Program-made: the position numbers and the translations under genes
Shown here: positions 49,755 through 59,087 of the stretch, piece by piece
Layout of the letters: each line of letters begins with the position of its first letter
Numbering within the stretch: position 1 is the first letter of the stretch
Assembly (NCBI RefSeq): GCF_004331485.1
Contig: NZ_SJKD01000002.1
Span: forward strand, 744,001-808,000
Direction of reading: 5' to 3'
DNA from: Kribbella capetownensis
Lineage (GTDB): Bacteria; Actinomycetota; Actinomycetes; Propionibacteriales; Kribbellaceae
DNA length: 64,000 bases
The notes under the pieces: model-generated
The model's database searches: none
What the model was told of the DNA's origin: nothing
Seen by the model: only the letters and a program-made list of their open reading frames with translations

Positions 49755-51962
49755 GTGTCGGACCGAGAAGAACTGCGGGCGAACGAACAAGCGGCTCTCC
49801 AGGAGGTGGAACAGACCAGCGCGGCGCTGCGCGAGCGGGCCCGCGCGACCCTCGGGGTCACCGGCGACGAGAACACGGAGAGCTTCCGGTCACTGGTCCG
49901 CAAACACAACCTGAGCTACTACCCGATGGTTGCCTTGGGCCTCTTGTTCGTCACCGGCGCGTTCCAGAGTTACGCGTTCACGGTCCTGACGCCCGAGATC
50001 AGCCGCACGCTCGGCATCTCGATCGCCGCCATCGTCGGAGCCCGCGCGCTGTACCAACTGGCGATCGCGATCGCGCCGCTGCCGATCGCGCGGCTGTCCC
50101 AGAGCCGGGCGCGGCGAGCGATGCTGTGCATCGTCACCGGGGTGGTGTGGAGCTGCATCACGCTGATGACGGGACTCGTCACTTCACTGGTCGCGCTCAT
50201 CGTCATTCTCTGTCTCGACGGCCTGGCGACCGGATCGGTCGTCGCGTTGCATGCGCCACTCATCGCGGACAGCTACCCACCGGCGGCACGGGTGCGCGCG
50301 CTGACGGCGTACACCGCGATCGGCACTTTCGGACAGGCCCTCGCTCCGCTGCTGGTCGGCATTCTCGCGTCCGTTGCCGGTCTGAGCTGGCGTGGCGTCT
50401 TCCTGGCCCTGGGACTCACCTCGCTGCTGCTGACCTTGTGCGCGATCAGACTGCGTGACCCAGGTTTCGGGAAGTGGGACTCCGAGCAGTTGCGTGCCAG
50501 CGTGCATGAGGAGCACGGCGAGCCGGCGGATTCGCTGGCGGCCAAGGACGTCGCTCTCGGGTTCTGGGAGATCTGCCGCCGGGTGATGCTCATTCCCACC
50601 AACCGGAGGGTCTTCGCCGGGTTCGCCGTGTACGGCGTACTCACCGTGCCGCTCGGCACCTTCATCTCGGTCTTCCTCGACCAGCGGTGGAACCTCGGCC
50701 CGGGCGAGCGTGGCCTGTTCTTCTCGGTCTTCTTCGGGATCGGCGTCCTCGCCCTGATCGGGTACGGCGGCCGCGGTGAGAAGCAGTTCCGGTCCTCGCC
50801 GGCGCGGGTGCTGCGGGCCGCCGGTTTCCTCCTGGCGGGAGCGGTCGTCTTCATCGCAGTGGGCGGCGTGATGCCGGCGTTCGTGCCGATGCTGATCTGC
50901 TTCGGGGTCGCCGGCGCCTGCATCGGGCTCCTGCAGCCGATGCTCGGTATCTCGATGCTGTCGATCGTTCCGGCCCACATGCGCCCGCATGCCCAGGCGC
51001 TGGCCGGGATCTTCGTCGCGATCGGCGGCTCGGCCGGGGCGCTGCTCCTCGGCGGCATCGAGGACCAGTACGGGATCGGGGGCACGATGGTCGCGATCGC
51101 CGTACCGGGCGTGATCGGTGCCTTCATCATCGCCAGCGCGGGCACCTTCATCGAGTCCGACCTCGACCGGATGATCGACGAGGTGGTCGAGGACGAGGAG
51201 ATCCGCCGGGTCGAGCAGAGCGGCGGACGCCTTCCGTTGCTGGCCTGTCGCGGGATCAACTTCTCGTACGGCCAGCTGCAGGTCCTCTTCGACACCGACT
51301 TCACCATCGACGACGGCGAGATGGTCGCGTTGCTCGGCGTCAACGGCGCCGGCAAGTCGACGCTGCTCAAGGTCATCTCGGGCATCGGCCTGCCGACCGC
51401 AGGCAGTGTGCGCTACCGAGGCCAGGAGATCACCTACCTCGACGCCGAACGCCGGATGCGGCTCGGCATCACCCAGGTCCCCGGTGGTCGCGCGGTCTTC
51501 GGGCCGATGACCGTCGTCGAGAACCTGCGCAGCTACGGCTACACGATGGCCAAGCACCGTGGCGCCGTCGACAGCGCGATCGAGAGGTGCCTCGAGGCGT
51601 TCCCACGGCTGGCCGAACGCCGCAACTCGCTGGCCTCGACGTTGTCCGGCGGCGAGCAGCAGATGCTCGGGCTCTCCAAGGCCTTGATGCTGCGTCCACG
51701 CCTGCTGCTGATCGACGAGCTCTCGCTCGGCCTGGCGCCGGTGATCGTCGGTCAACTCCTCGACATGGTTCGGCAGATCAACGCCGACGGCACGGCCGTG
51801 GTGCTGGTCGAGCAGTCGGTGAACATCGCGCTGAACCTGGTCGACCACGCGTACTTCATGGAAAAGGGCGAGATGCGATTCGACGGCCGCGCTGACGAAC
51901 TCCTGGCTCGCGACGACCTGCTGCGCGCGGTCTTCCTGCACGGCGCGGGAGCGGCGCGATGA
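49755..51962 (+). CDS. MFS permease fused to LivF-type ABC ATPase
   Basis: 735 residues. After a short coiled N-terminus, residues ~55-475 form an MFS permease (YYPMVALGLLFVTGAFQSYAFTVL, IARLSQSRARRAMLC, APLIADSYPPAARVRALTAYTAIGTFGQALAPLLVG, then a second six-helix half). After an acidic linker, residues ~494-732 are a LivF-type ATPase: Walker A LLGVNGAGKSTLLKVISG (near 528), QVPGGRAVFGPMTVVENL, signature LSGGEQQMLGLSKAL, Walker B LLLIDELSLGLAP, VLVEQSVNIAL. There is no frameshift or stop at the junction. It overlaps the LivHMG-fusion gene by 4 bp (ATGA). Confidence 0.92.
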   Translation: MSDREELRANEQAALQEVEQTSAALRERARATLGVTGDENTESFRSLVRKHNLSYYPMVALGLLFVTGAFQSYAFTVLTPEISRTLGISIAAIVGARALYQLAIAIAPLPIARLSQSRARRAMLCIVTGVVWSCITLMTGLVTSLVALIVILCLDGLATGSVVALHAPLIADSYPPAARVRALTAYTAIGTFGQALAPLLVGILASVAGLSWRGVFLALGLTSLLLTLCAIRLRDPGFGKWDSEQLRASVHEEHGEPADSLAAKDVALGFWEICRRVMLIPTNRRVFAGFAVYGVLTVPLGTFISVFLDQRWNLGPGERGLFFSVFFGIGVLALIGYGGRGEKQFRSSPARVLRAAGFLLAGAVVFIAVGGVMPAFVPMLICFGVAGACIGLLQPMLGISMLSIVPAHMRPHAQALAGIFVAIGGSAGALLLGGIEDQYGIGGTMVAIAVPGVIGAFIIASAGTFIESDLDRMIDEVVEDEEIRRVEQSGGRLPLLACRGINFSYGQLQVLFDTDFTIDDGEMVALLGVNGAGKSTLLKVISGIGLPTAGSVRYRGQEITYLDAERRMRLGITQVPGGRAVFGPMTVVENLRSYGYTMAKHRGAVDSAIERCLEAFPRLAERRNSLASTLSGGEQQMLGLSKALMLRPRLLLIDELSLGLAPVIVGQLLDMVRQINADGTAVVLVEQSVNIALNLVDHAYFMEKGEMRFDGRADELLARDDLLRAVFLHGAGAAR

Positions 51963-54883
51963 CCGCGGTCCTGCGGCGGACCCGCAAGCCGATCATCCAG
52001 CTGACGGCGTTCGTGGTCGCCGTCGTACTGACCAAGATCGTGACCGCCGTGCTCGACCGGCACGACGTCATCAAGGCGGAGACGCCGCTCCCGGTGATCA
52101 TGCTCGGCACAATCGTTGGCCTGACCTACGGTCTGCTGGCGGTCGGCATCGTGCTGGTCTACCGGAGCAACCGGATCATCAACTTCGCGCACGGACAGAT
52201 CGGGGCCTTCGGAGCGGCGTTCTTCGGCGTCGTCGCGATGAAGTGGCATGTCCCGTACTGGATCGCGTTCGTGATCGCGCTGCTCGCGTCCGCGGCGACC
52301 GCGGCCGCTGCCGAGACCGGCGTCGTACGGCGGCTGCGCAACGCACCGCGGATCGTGTCGATCGTCGCGACGCTGGGCGTCGGCCAGTTCCTGGTCATCT
52401 TCGCCGCTCTGATCAACTCCACGGCATCCGGACCGCTGTATCCGCAGCCGGAATGGTTGCCGGTCTTCAACGTCGGCGCGCTGCATGTGACAGAGGCGTA
52501 CTCCGGCATGCTGTTCCTATCGCCCCTGTTCGTGCTCGCGATCGCGTTGTTCCTGAAGCGGTCGCGGTTCGGTCTCGCCATCCGCGCCGCGGCGGCCAAC
52601 CCGGAAGCCGCGCGGATGTCCGGCATCTTCGCGAGCCGGATGTCGACTTTGGCCTGGGCGATCGCCGGCGCCCTGTCCGCCTTCACCGCGATCCTCACTG
52701 CCCCGACACAGGGCTTCGCCAGTGCGGACAGCTTCGGTCCCGCGCTGCTGTTGCGTGCGCTGACCGCCGCCGTCATCGGCCGGATGCAGAGCCTGCCGAT
52801 CGCGCTGGTCAGCGGTGTCGGTCTGGGCATCCTCGAACAGTTGCTGCTGTGGAACTATCCACAGTCGGGTCTGGTCGAGGTGGTCATGTTCGTGATCATC
52901 CTGGTCGCGCTGCTGGTGCAGCGCCGGCGCGGTGGGCGCGACGAGGAGAAGGGCAGCTGGGCGGCGGTGCGCGGCCTGCGCCCGATCCCGGAGAACCTGC
53001 AGAGTCTCTGGGCGGTGCGTGCGATGGGTCCGGCGTTCAGCATCCTGACGATCGCGGTGCTCGCGATCCTGCCGCTGTTCATCTCCAACGGCCTGTCGGT
53101 GACCTTCACCGGCATTCTCGCGTTCGCAATCGTCGGATTGTCGATCGGTGTGCTGACTGGTCTCGGTGGGCAGCTGACGCTTGGCCAGTTCGCCGTCGCC
53201 GCGATCGGCGCGGTCATCTCGTTCAAGGTGGCGAGCAGCACCGGCATCTTCCCGCTCGCGCTGCTCCTCGCCGGTCTCGGCGCGGGACTGGTCTCGGTGC
53301 TGATCGGTCTGCCCGCGCTGCGCATCCGCGGCCTCATGCTCGCCGTCACCACGCTCGGCTTCGCGCTGGCCGCGCCGTTGTGGCTGCTCACGCAGCCGTG
53401 GATGCTCGGCGACGGTCAGGATCCAGGCAAGCCGTCCGGGTGGCCGATCGGTGCGCTGGACACCGGCCGCTCGTACTACTACTTCGCGCTGGCGTTGTTC
53501 GTCCTTGCCCTGGTGGTGGCGCGGAACATCCGTCGCAGCGGATTCAGCCGCCTGCTCGTCGCCATCCGCGACAACGAGGAGAACGCGCGGGCGTTCGCCG
53601 TACGGGCGAGTCTGGTCAAGCTGCAGGGCTATCTGATCGGCGGGTTCATCGCCGGTATCGGCGGCGCGACGTACGCGCACTCGCTGTCCACCATCAGTGC
53701 CGGGACATTCCCGACGTCGGCAAGCATCGACGTCGTCGTCATGACGGTGCTCGGTGGCGTCTCGGTCCTGATCGGGCCGGTGCTCGGGGCGATCTGGGTG
53801 CTCGGCTTGCCGTTGCTTGACATCGGCAACATCGGACTGGCCGCGACGAAGTTCGGAGTACTGCTGCTGATCCTGTGGAAGCCGGGCGGCCTGATCCAGG
53901 TCGTCGCGCCGCTCCGGGACCGGATCGTGAAGTTCATCGCCCGCCGCCACGGCATTGATCCCGAACCGCTGTACGCCGGTGAGGACACCACCGACGGTAC
54001 GGTGACGGCCCGGGGCGTCCGGGTCAGCGACCTGCGTGTCGGTGAACCGCGCGCCGAGCTCGCGGAACGCCCTGAGGCGGGCGCGGTACTGCTCGAGGCG
54101 CGCGATCTGCGCAAGAGCTTCGGCGGCGTACACGCTGTCCGCGGGGTCTCGTTCAACGTACGGGTCGGCGAGACGGTCGGACTGCTCGGACCGAACGGCG
54201 CCGGCAAGACGACGACGTTCGAGCTGCTCGGAGGCTTCACCAGACCGGACACAGGGCAGGTGGTCTTCAATGGCGAGGACATCAGCAAGGTCGGTCCGGA
54301 AGGGCGCGCCCGGCGCGGCTTGATCCGATCGTTCCAGGACGCGGCGCTGTTCCCGACGATGACCGTGAAAGAGACGGTCATGCTCTCGCTCGAGCGAGTG
54401 CGGCCGACGGGCTTCGTGACGTCGACGCTCGGCGTGACGCTGGGCGAACGGAAGAAGGAGGGCCAAGCCCGTGCGCTGATCTCGGCGATGGGGCTGGACC
54501 GCTACCGGGACAAGTCGATCCAGGAGCTGTCGACCGGCACCCGCCGTATCACTGAGATCGCCTGCCTGGTGGCGTTGCAGCCGATCTGCTTGTTGCTCGA
54601 CGAGCCGTCGAGCGGCGTCGCCCAGCGCGAGACTGAGGCGCTCGGACCACTGCTCGTCGACCTGAAGAAGGAGCTCGACCTGACGCTCGTCGTCATCGAG
54701 CACGACATCCCGCTGATCATGGGGATCTCCGATCGGATCATCGCGATGGCCGACGGCCACCTGATCGCCGAAGGTACGCCGGACGAGGTGCGGACCGACC
54801 CGCTGGTCGTCGATGCGTACCTGGGCGGCAGCATCGAAGCGATCGAGCGCTCCGATGCCGGCCTGGCCGTGGCCGACCGATGA
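51959..54883 (+). CDS. LivH-LivM-LivG fusion: ABC transporter with two permease domains and an ATPase
   Basis: 974 residues. Residues ~30-320 are LivH-like (TYGLLAVGIVLVYRSNRIINFAHGQIGAFGA). Residues ~350-650 are LivM-like (ILAFAIVGLSIGVLTGLGGQLTLGQFAVAAIGA; GLPALRIRGLMLAVTTLGFALA). Residues ~710-965 are a LivG-like ATPase: GLLGPNGAGKTTTFELLGGF, SFQDAALFPTMTVKETV, signature ELSTGTRRITEIACL, ICLLLDEPSSGVA, VVIEHDIPLIMGI. Together with the LivF-like domain of the preceding protein this gives a full Liv-type transporter in two chains. The binding protein is probably the one encoded at 56449. The stop codon lies in a terminator loop. Confidence 0.93.
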   Translation: MTAVLRRTRKPIIQLTAFVVAVVLTKIVTAVLDRHDVIKAETPLPVIMLGTIVGLTYGLLAVGIVLVYRSNRIINFAHGQIGAFGAAFFGVVAMKWHVPYWIAFVIALLASAATAAAAETGVVRRLRNAPRIVSIVATLGVGQFLVIFAALINSTASGPLYPQPEWLPVFNVGALHVTEAYSGMLFLSPLFVLAIALFLKRSRFGLAIRAAAANPEAARMSGIFASRMSTLAWAIAGALSAFTAILTAPTQGFASADSFGPALLLRALTAAVIGRMQSLPIALVSGVGLGILEQLLLWNYPQSGLVEVVMFVIILVALLVQRRRGGRDEEKGSWAAVRGLRPIPENLQSLWAVRAMGPAFSILTIAVLAILPLFISNGLSVTFTGILAFAIVGLSIGVLTGLGGQLTLGQFAVAAIGAVISFKVASSTGIFPLALLLAGLGAGLVSVLIGLPALRIRGLMLAVTTLGFALAAPLWLLTQPWMLGDGQDPGKPSGWPIGALDTGRSYYYFALALFVLALVVARNIRRSGFSRLLVAIRDNEENARAFAVRASLVKLQGYLIGGFIAGIGGATYAHSLSTISAGTFPTSASIDVVVMTVLGGVSVLIGPVLGAIWVLGLPLLDIGNIGLAATKFGVLLLILWKPGGLIQVVAPLRDRIVKFIARRHGIDPEPLYAGEDTTDGTVTARGVRVSDLRVGEPRAELAERPEAGAVLLEARDLRKSFGGVHAVRGVSFNVRVGETVGLLGPNGAGKTTTFELLGGFTRPDTGQVVFNGEDISKVGPEGRARRGLIRSFQDAALFPTMTVKETVMLSLERVRPTGFVTSTLGVTLGERKKEGQARALISAMGLDRYRDKSIQELSTGTRRITEIACLVALQPICLLLDEPSSGVAQRETEALGPLLVDLKKELDLTLVVIEHDIPLIMGISDRIIAMADGHLIAEGTPDEVRTDPLVVDAYLGGSIEAIERSDAGLAVADR

Positions 54884-54896
54884 AGACCGGTCGGCC
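54871..54896. terminator. Convergent terminator hairpin
   Basis: GGCCGACCG-ATGAAGAC-CGGTCGGCC, perfect 9-bp arms, between the LivHMG-fusion gene and the convergent SDR gene. The loop holds the transporter stop codon. Confidence 0.65.
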
Positions 54897-55744
54897 TACT
54901 CGGGCTGGGCCGGGTCCTGGGGGACGGCGTCGAGCAGCGCCTCCATCCGCGACCGGATCGGCGCTGCGTTGTCGGGGGCCGTGAGGATGTACGGCCGGTT
55001 CTCGACCATCGCATCGACGACGAGTTCGCCAACAACCGCGGGTGAAACGCCGTGATCACGCACCAGCTTCTGGGCCGCCTCCAGAATGGTGTTGATCTTG
55101 GCCGAGCGCTGCGGCGCGTCCGCGGGGCGGAAGCGTTGGGTGTTCTCCACCATGTCGGTGGCCACCGGTCCGGGACACAGGACGCTCACACCGATTCCAT
55201 GGTGCGCCAGTTCCACCCGCAGGGACTCGCTCAAGCCGACAACGGCGTACTTCGACGCGTGGTAAAGGAATCCGGACTTGTAGAGCAGCGACTGCCCGTC
55301 GACGAAGAGCCCTGCCGCTGAAGCGGTGTTGACGATGTGTCCGCCGAGGCCGCGCTCGATCATGCGTGGCACGAACGCCTGGAGGCCGTTGTAGACGCCA
55401 CCCGCGTTGACCCCCATGACGTAGTCCCACAGGGTGTGGTCCATCCGCGCCGGCGCGACGGAGTCGATCACGCCGGCGTTGTTGACCACGATGCTCACGG
55501 GACCCAGGTCGGCCTCGACGACGTTCGCGATCTCGGCGTACCGTCGGCGATCGCGGACGTCGAGCAAGTACGAACGGGCGCTCGTGACCGCGGACAGCTC
55601 GGCCTCGGCGGCGTGCAAGGCCGATTCGTCGAGGTCGGCCACCGCGACAGAGACGCCTCGGCCGGCGAGCGAGCGCGCGATCGCCAGTCCGATCCCGCGT
55701 GCCCCTCCGGTGACGAAGGCCGTACGGCCTGCGAGGGAATCCAT
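54896..55744 (-). CDS. SDR family oxidoreductase
   Basis: 282 residues: TAFVTGGARGIGLAIARSLAGRG (cofactor glycine motif), IVVNNAGVIDS, catalytic S-Y-K in NTASAAGLFVDGQSLLYKSGFLYHASKYAVVGLSESLRVEL and VLCPGPVATDMVEN. The extended C-terminus (HGVSPAVVGELVVDAMVENRPYILTAPD) is typical of actinomycete SDRs linked to alcohol or keto-acid metabolism. It is encoded opposite to the transporter and hydrolase operons and shares the 129-bp region holding box B with the DUF3558 gene, so it may belong to the same regulon. Confidence 0.87.
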   Translation of the reverse strand: MDSLAGRTAFVTGGARGIGLAIARSLAGRGVSVAVADLDESALHAAEAELSAVTSARSYLLDVRDRRRYAEIANVVEADLGPVSIVVNNAGVIDSVAPARMDHTLWDYVMGVNAGGVYNGLQAFVPRMIERGLGGHIVNTASAAGLFVDGQSLLYKSGFLYHASKYAVVGLSESLRVELAHHGIGVSVLCPGPVATDMVENTQRFRPADAPQRSAKINTILEAAQKLVRDHGVSPAVVGELVVDAMVENRPYILTAPDNAAPIRSRMEALLDAVPQDPAQPE

Positions 55745-55795
55745 TGTCTCTCCTCACTCGGTGCCGGCGGCTTCGCAGATTTGCCCGGCAAAGCC

Positions 55796-55838
55796 TTGCG
55801 CTGACCCTAGGCGTATCAGCATAGTGTATGGGCATACG
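55796..55838 (+). promoter_or_regulatory. Promoter/TetR-type box B (binding protein-hydrolase operon)
   Basis: TTGCGC (-35, 55796-55801), 18-bp spacer containing GGCGTAT, CATAGT (-10, 55820-55825), with box CATAGTGTATGGGCATACG at 55820-55838. The inner part GTATG-GG-CATAC is a perfect palindrome. It drives the operon from 55874 and may also affect the divergent SDR gene. Confidence 0.72.
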
Positions 55839-55873
55839 TCATAGCTCGTGCTTGACAGGAAGGAGTTCCGCCG

Positions 55874-56410
55874 ATGAGGACTGTTGCTGCTGTCACCGGA
55901 TCTCTGCTGGTCCTCGGGATCGCCCTCAGTGGGTGTGGGAACTCCGATCAGGCCGCGAAAGGCACGCCGTCCGCGACGATCGAGGACAAGAGCACCAGCG
56001 CTGCCACCGTGGACGCCTGCAAACTGCTGACGCCTGGTGGCCTGGAGCAACGGTTCGGAGTCTCCTTCGGTGCCGGTGCGCTGACCCATCAAGAGGAGAC
56101 CGGCTCCGACCAGTGCGTCTGGACCAGCTCGGGTGGCGCTTCGACGACGACGTTCTCACTCACCGTGTTGCGCCAGGACGGGCTTCGCGGCGACCTCAAG
56201 TCCAGCGGGATGACGCTGGCACAGCTGTTCGAACAGACCAAGGGTGCGTACCCGAAGGCCAAGCCGATCGACCTCGGCGACCAGGCGTACATCGCGGCTC
56301 GCGAAGTGCAGGTACTGGCGGGCGACACCTGGTACTCGTTCTCGTTCCACGGCCCGGATGACACCGGGGTCGACGGACTGAAGGCACTGGCCGCTCAAGT
56401 GGTCGGCTGA
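55874..56410 (+). CDS. DUF3558-like lipoprotein
   Basis: 178 residues: signal peptide and lipobox ALSGC (LLVLGIALSGCGNSD), a Ser/Thr-rich linker, then VDACKLLTPGGLEQRFGVSF, GSDQCVWTSSGG and FSLTVLRQDG as in DUF3558 surface lipoproteins with the two conserved Cys. Function in the family is unknown. GGAAGGAG precedes ATG 55874. It is the first gene of the operon with the substrate-binding protein and hydrolases, so it may sit next to the transporter on the cell surface. Confidence 0.8.
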   Translation: MRTVAAVTGSLLVLGIALSGCGNSDQAAKGTPSATIEDKSTSAATVDACKLLTPGGLEQRFGVSFGAGALTHQEETGSDQCVWTSSGGASTTTFSLTVLRQDGLRGDLKSSGMTLAQLFEQTKGAYPKAKPIDLGDQAYIAAREVQVLAGDTWYSFSFHGPDDTGVDGLKALAAQVVG

Positions 56411-56448
56411 CCGTGCACACCTCGGGGAGAAGAAAGGAGTCAGGATCG

Positions 56449-57795
56449 ATGATGCGTATTCGGAGCGCCGTTGTGGCGGCGTGCTGCGCAGTTGTCCTCG
56501 TCGCTTGCGGCGTGCAAGGCGGTAGCGGTAGTGGTGGTACGGCGGTCAAGGGCAGTGGTTCGGAGTTCAAGCCGTCGACGTCCGGGCCGATCAAGATCGG
56601 GGTGCTGATCACCGACACCCGGGCCGAGGCCGAGCGGAACGGCGTCAGCGTCGTGAGCCCGTACAAGGCCGCGGCCCATGCCATGATCCAGGCCGTCAAC
56701 ACCGGCGGCGGCGTCGCGGAGCGGAAGCTGGAAGTCGTCGACGAGACGATCGACTTCTCCACCCCGAACTTCGACTCGGCGTTCGAAGCGATCTGCCAGC
56801 GGTTCACCAAGGACAAGCAGGTCCAGGCGGTGGTGTACGACGGCCTCATCTACAACCAGGCCTTCAACAAGTGCCTGATGACCGCCGGCGTTCCGATCCT
56901 GTACATGGGGCAGAACGGATCCCCGATCGGCGACGACACCGATCTCAAGGATAACCCCGGCGTCATCGCGGTGAACGCGGTGAGCATCGATCGCCGCGTC
57001 AAGAGCATCATGAACAAAGCCGTCGAGGCCAAGTTCCTTGCCTCCGGCAGCAAGCTCGGCGTCGTCATCGAGGACTGCCCGTACAACGAGCGGGCCTATG
57101 AGAACACGCTGAAGCCGCTCGCCGACAAGGCCGGCGTCGAACTGGTCAAGTCCGAGATCAAATGCGCCCACGGGTACGCCGACAACGGTCCGAACCTGGC
57201 CCAGGTCCAGTCCCTCGCGCTCAAGTTCAAGTCCCAGGCCGTGGACAGCGTGATGATCATGACGCTGTACGAGAACGGGATCATCTACTACTTCGCCCAG
57301 GGCGCGCACGCTCAGAACTGGTCGCCGCAGTACCTGCTCTTCCACCCGCAAGGCATGGCCGACGTGATGAAGCTCTACCCGCCGGACCAGTTGACGAAGA
57401 TGCGCGGTTTCGGTGGCATGCCTGACCAGGACGTCACCGAGCCGCCGGCGCCACCGGCCGAGCAGGCCAAGGTGCGCAAGTCCTGTATCGACAACGCCCG
57501 CAGCAACGGTGTGCCGGTCCAGAAGATCACCGACCAGATCGTCATCTACCAGGCCTGCGACGTGGTGCGGCTGCTGCAGCAGGGCCTGGCCAACAGCGGC
57601 GGCCTGGGTGGGATCGACAAGCTCGTGCCCAGGATCGAGAAGATCGGCACGGGTTTCGTCAGCGCCCTCACGCTGGACGGCGCGACCCAGTTCGGGCCGG
57701 ACCGGCACGACGGCATGGAGAAGACGGCCGCGTCCAGCTTCGACCCCGGCTGCAAGTGCTTCACGTACAAGTCCGCGCCCGCGCCGGTCGGATAG
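56449..57795 (+). CDS. Liv-type ABC transporter substrate-binding lipoprotein
   Basis: 448 residues. Signal peptide with lipobox LVAC (VVAACCAVVLVACGVQGG), a Gly/Ser linker, then a periplasmic-binding-protein type 1 fold: PIKIGVLITDTRAEAERNG, AHAMIQAVNTGGGVAERKLEVVDETID, CQRFTKDKQVQAVVYDG, GVPILYMGQNG and KFKSQAVDSVMIMTLYENGIIYYFAQGAHAQNW. It should capture the ligand for the two-chain Liv transporter encoded at 49755-54883, which has no binding protein in its own operon. Extra Cys (CLMTAG, CPYNE, CAHGY, FDPGCKCF) suggest disulfides. AGGAG precedes the ATG pair at 56449. Confidence 0.9.
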   Translation: MMRIRSAVVAACCAVVLVACGVQGGSGSGGTAVKGSGSEFKPSTSGPIKIGVLITDTRAEAERNGVSVVSPYKAAAHAMIQAVNTGGGVAERKLEVVDETIDFSTPNFDSAFEAICQRFTKDKQVQAVVYDGLIYNQAFNKCLMTAGVPILYMGQNGSPIGDDTDLKDNPGVIAVNAVSIDRRVKSIMNKAVEAKFLASGSKLGVVIEDCPYNERAYENTLKPLADKAGVELVKSEIKCAHGYADNGPNLAQVQSLALKFKSQAVDSVMIMTLYENGIIYYFAQGAHAQNWSPQYLLFHPQGMADVMKLYPPDQLTKMRGFGGMPDQDVTEPPAPPAEQAKVRKSCIDNARSNGVPVQKITDQIVIYQACDVVRLLQQGLANSGGLGGIDKLVPRIEKIGTGFVSALTLDGATQFGPDRHDGMEKTAASSFDPGCKCFTYKSAPAPVG

Positions 57796-57832
57796 CGATC
57801 GCCAACACCTTCGAGAAGGGCCGTACAGCATC

Positions 57833-59074
57833 ATGACCACAACGAGCGAGCCTGCGGTGCACGGACACGTCGAGGACGGTTGGGGGAAGGTCGCCGACCA
57901 GTTCCGCGCGAACTTCGAGGGCAATCCCGGTGAGGTGGGCGCAGCATGCTGCGTGTATGTCGGTGGCCGTCCCGTCGTCGATCTCTGGGGCGGCCTGGCC
58001 GACAGCGAGACCAAGCGACCGTGGCGCGAGGACACCATCGCCATCGTCGCCTCCACGACGAAGGGTGCGACCGCGATCTGCGCGCACCTGCTGGCCCAGC
58101 GCGGCGAGCTGGACCTCGACGCCCCGGTGGTCGACTACTGGCCCGAGTTCGGTGCAGGAGGCAAAGACCAGATCCCGGTGCGGCTGCTGTTGTCACACCA
58201 GTCCGGCCTGCCGGTCGTCGACGGTCCACTGACGCTGGAGCAGGCGTACGCCTGGGACCCGGTGATCCGTGCGATCGAGGCCCAGAAGCCGGAGTGGGAG
58301 CCGGGCACCGAGCACGTCTACCACAGCATCACCTACGGGTACCTGGTCGGCGAGCTGGTACGCCGGGTCTCCGGCAAGTCGCTCGGCACGTTCTTCGCCG
58401 ACGAGGTGGCCGGCCCGCTCGGGCTGAACGCCTGGATCGGGCTGCCCGAGGAACAGGAAGAGAAGGTGGCGCGGATCGAGTACGCCGCTCCACTCAGCCT
58501 GGAGGAGATGACCGCCGGGATGATCGAGACCACCGGCCTCGATGCCGACACGGTGACCCGGTGGATCCAGGCGGTCTGGGGCGAGGGCTCGATCCAGGCC
58601 CGGGCCGGCTCGCTCGGCGGCGCGTTCGACGTGACGTCCGACCTCAACGCTGAGCGGGCCTATCGAGCGGCCGAGATCCCGGCCGGGAACATGCTCACGG
58701 ACGCGCGATCGCTGGCCCGGATGTACGCCGCCACGGTCAGCGACGTGGACGGCGTACGGCTGCTCGATCCGGCCACGGTCGAGCGGGCGACCGAGATCCA
58801 GACCGACAAGACCCGGATGCACGGGCTGCCCGCGGACCTGGACCTCCCGGCCGACCGCTCGTTCAACATGTCGCTCGGGTTCTGGCGGGCCTGCCCGCCG
58901 TTGCCGATGGCGGGGCCGAAGTCGTTCGGTCACCCGGGCTCGGGTGGGTCGGTCGCGTTCGGCGAGCCGGATGCCGGCGTCGGCTTCGGCTACGTCATGA
59001 ACCGCTGGTCCTTCCGGACCGGCGAACCGCGGGCGTCGAGCCTGGCCGCGGCGGTCCGGTCCTGCCTCGGATGA
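57833..59074 (+). CDS. Beta-lactamase-family serine hydrolase (EstB-like) 1
   Basis: 413 residues, class C beta-lactamase/DD-peptidase fold: catalytic S74-x-x-K77 in IVASTTKGATAICAHLL, LLSHQSGLPVVDG, YHSITYGYLVGELVRRVSGKSLGTFFADEVAGPLGL and the late FGHPGSGGSVAFG. The family hydrolyses esters, amides or D-amino acid peptides. No signal peptide, so it probably acts on the imported compound. ATG 57833; it lies between the binding protein and a second such enzyme on the same strand. Confidence 0.9.
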   Translation: MTTTSEPAVHGHVEDGWGKVADQFRANFEGNPGEVGAACCVYVGGRPVVDLWGGLADSETKRPWREDTIAIVASTTKGATAICAHLLAQRGELDLDAPVVDYWPEFGAGGKDQIPVRLLLSHQSGLPVVDGPLTLEQAYAWDPVIRAIEAQKPEWEPGTEHVYHSITYGYLVGELVRRVSGKSLGTFFADEVAGPLGLNAWIGLPEEQEEKVARIEYAAPLSLEEMTAGMIETTGLDADTVTRWIQAVWGEGSIQARAGSLGGAFDVTSDLNAERAYRAAEIPAGNMLTDARSLARMYAATVSDVDGVRLLDPATVERATEIQTDKTRMHGLPADLDLPADRSFNMSLGFWRACPPLPMAGPKSFGHPGSGGSVAFGEPDAGVGFGYVMNRWSFRTGEPRASSLAAAVRSCLG

Positions 59075-59087
59075 CGGGAGACCTCGG

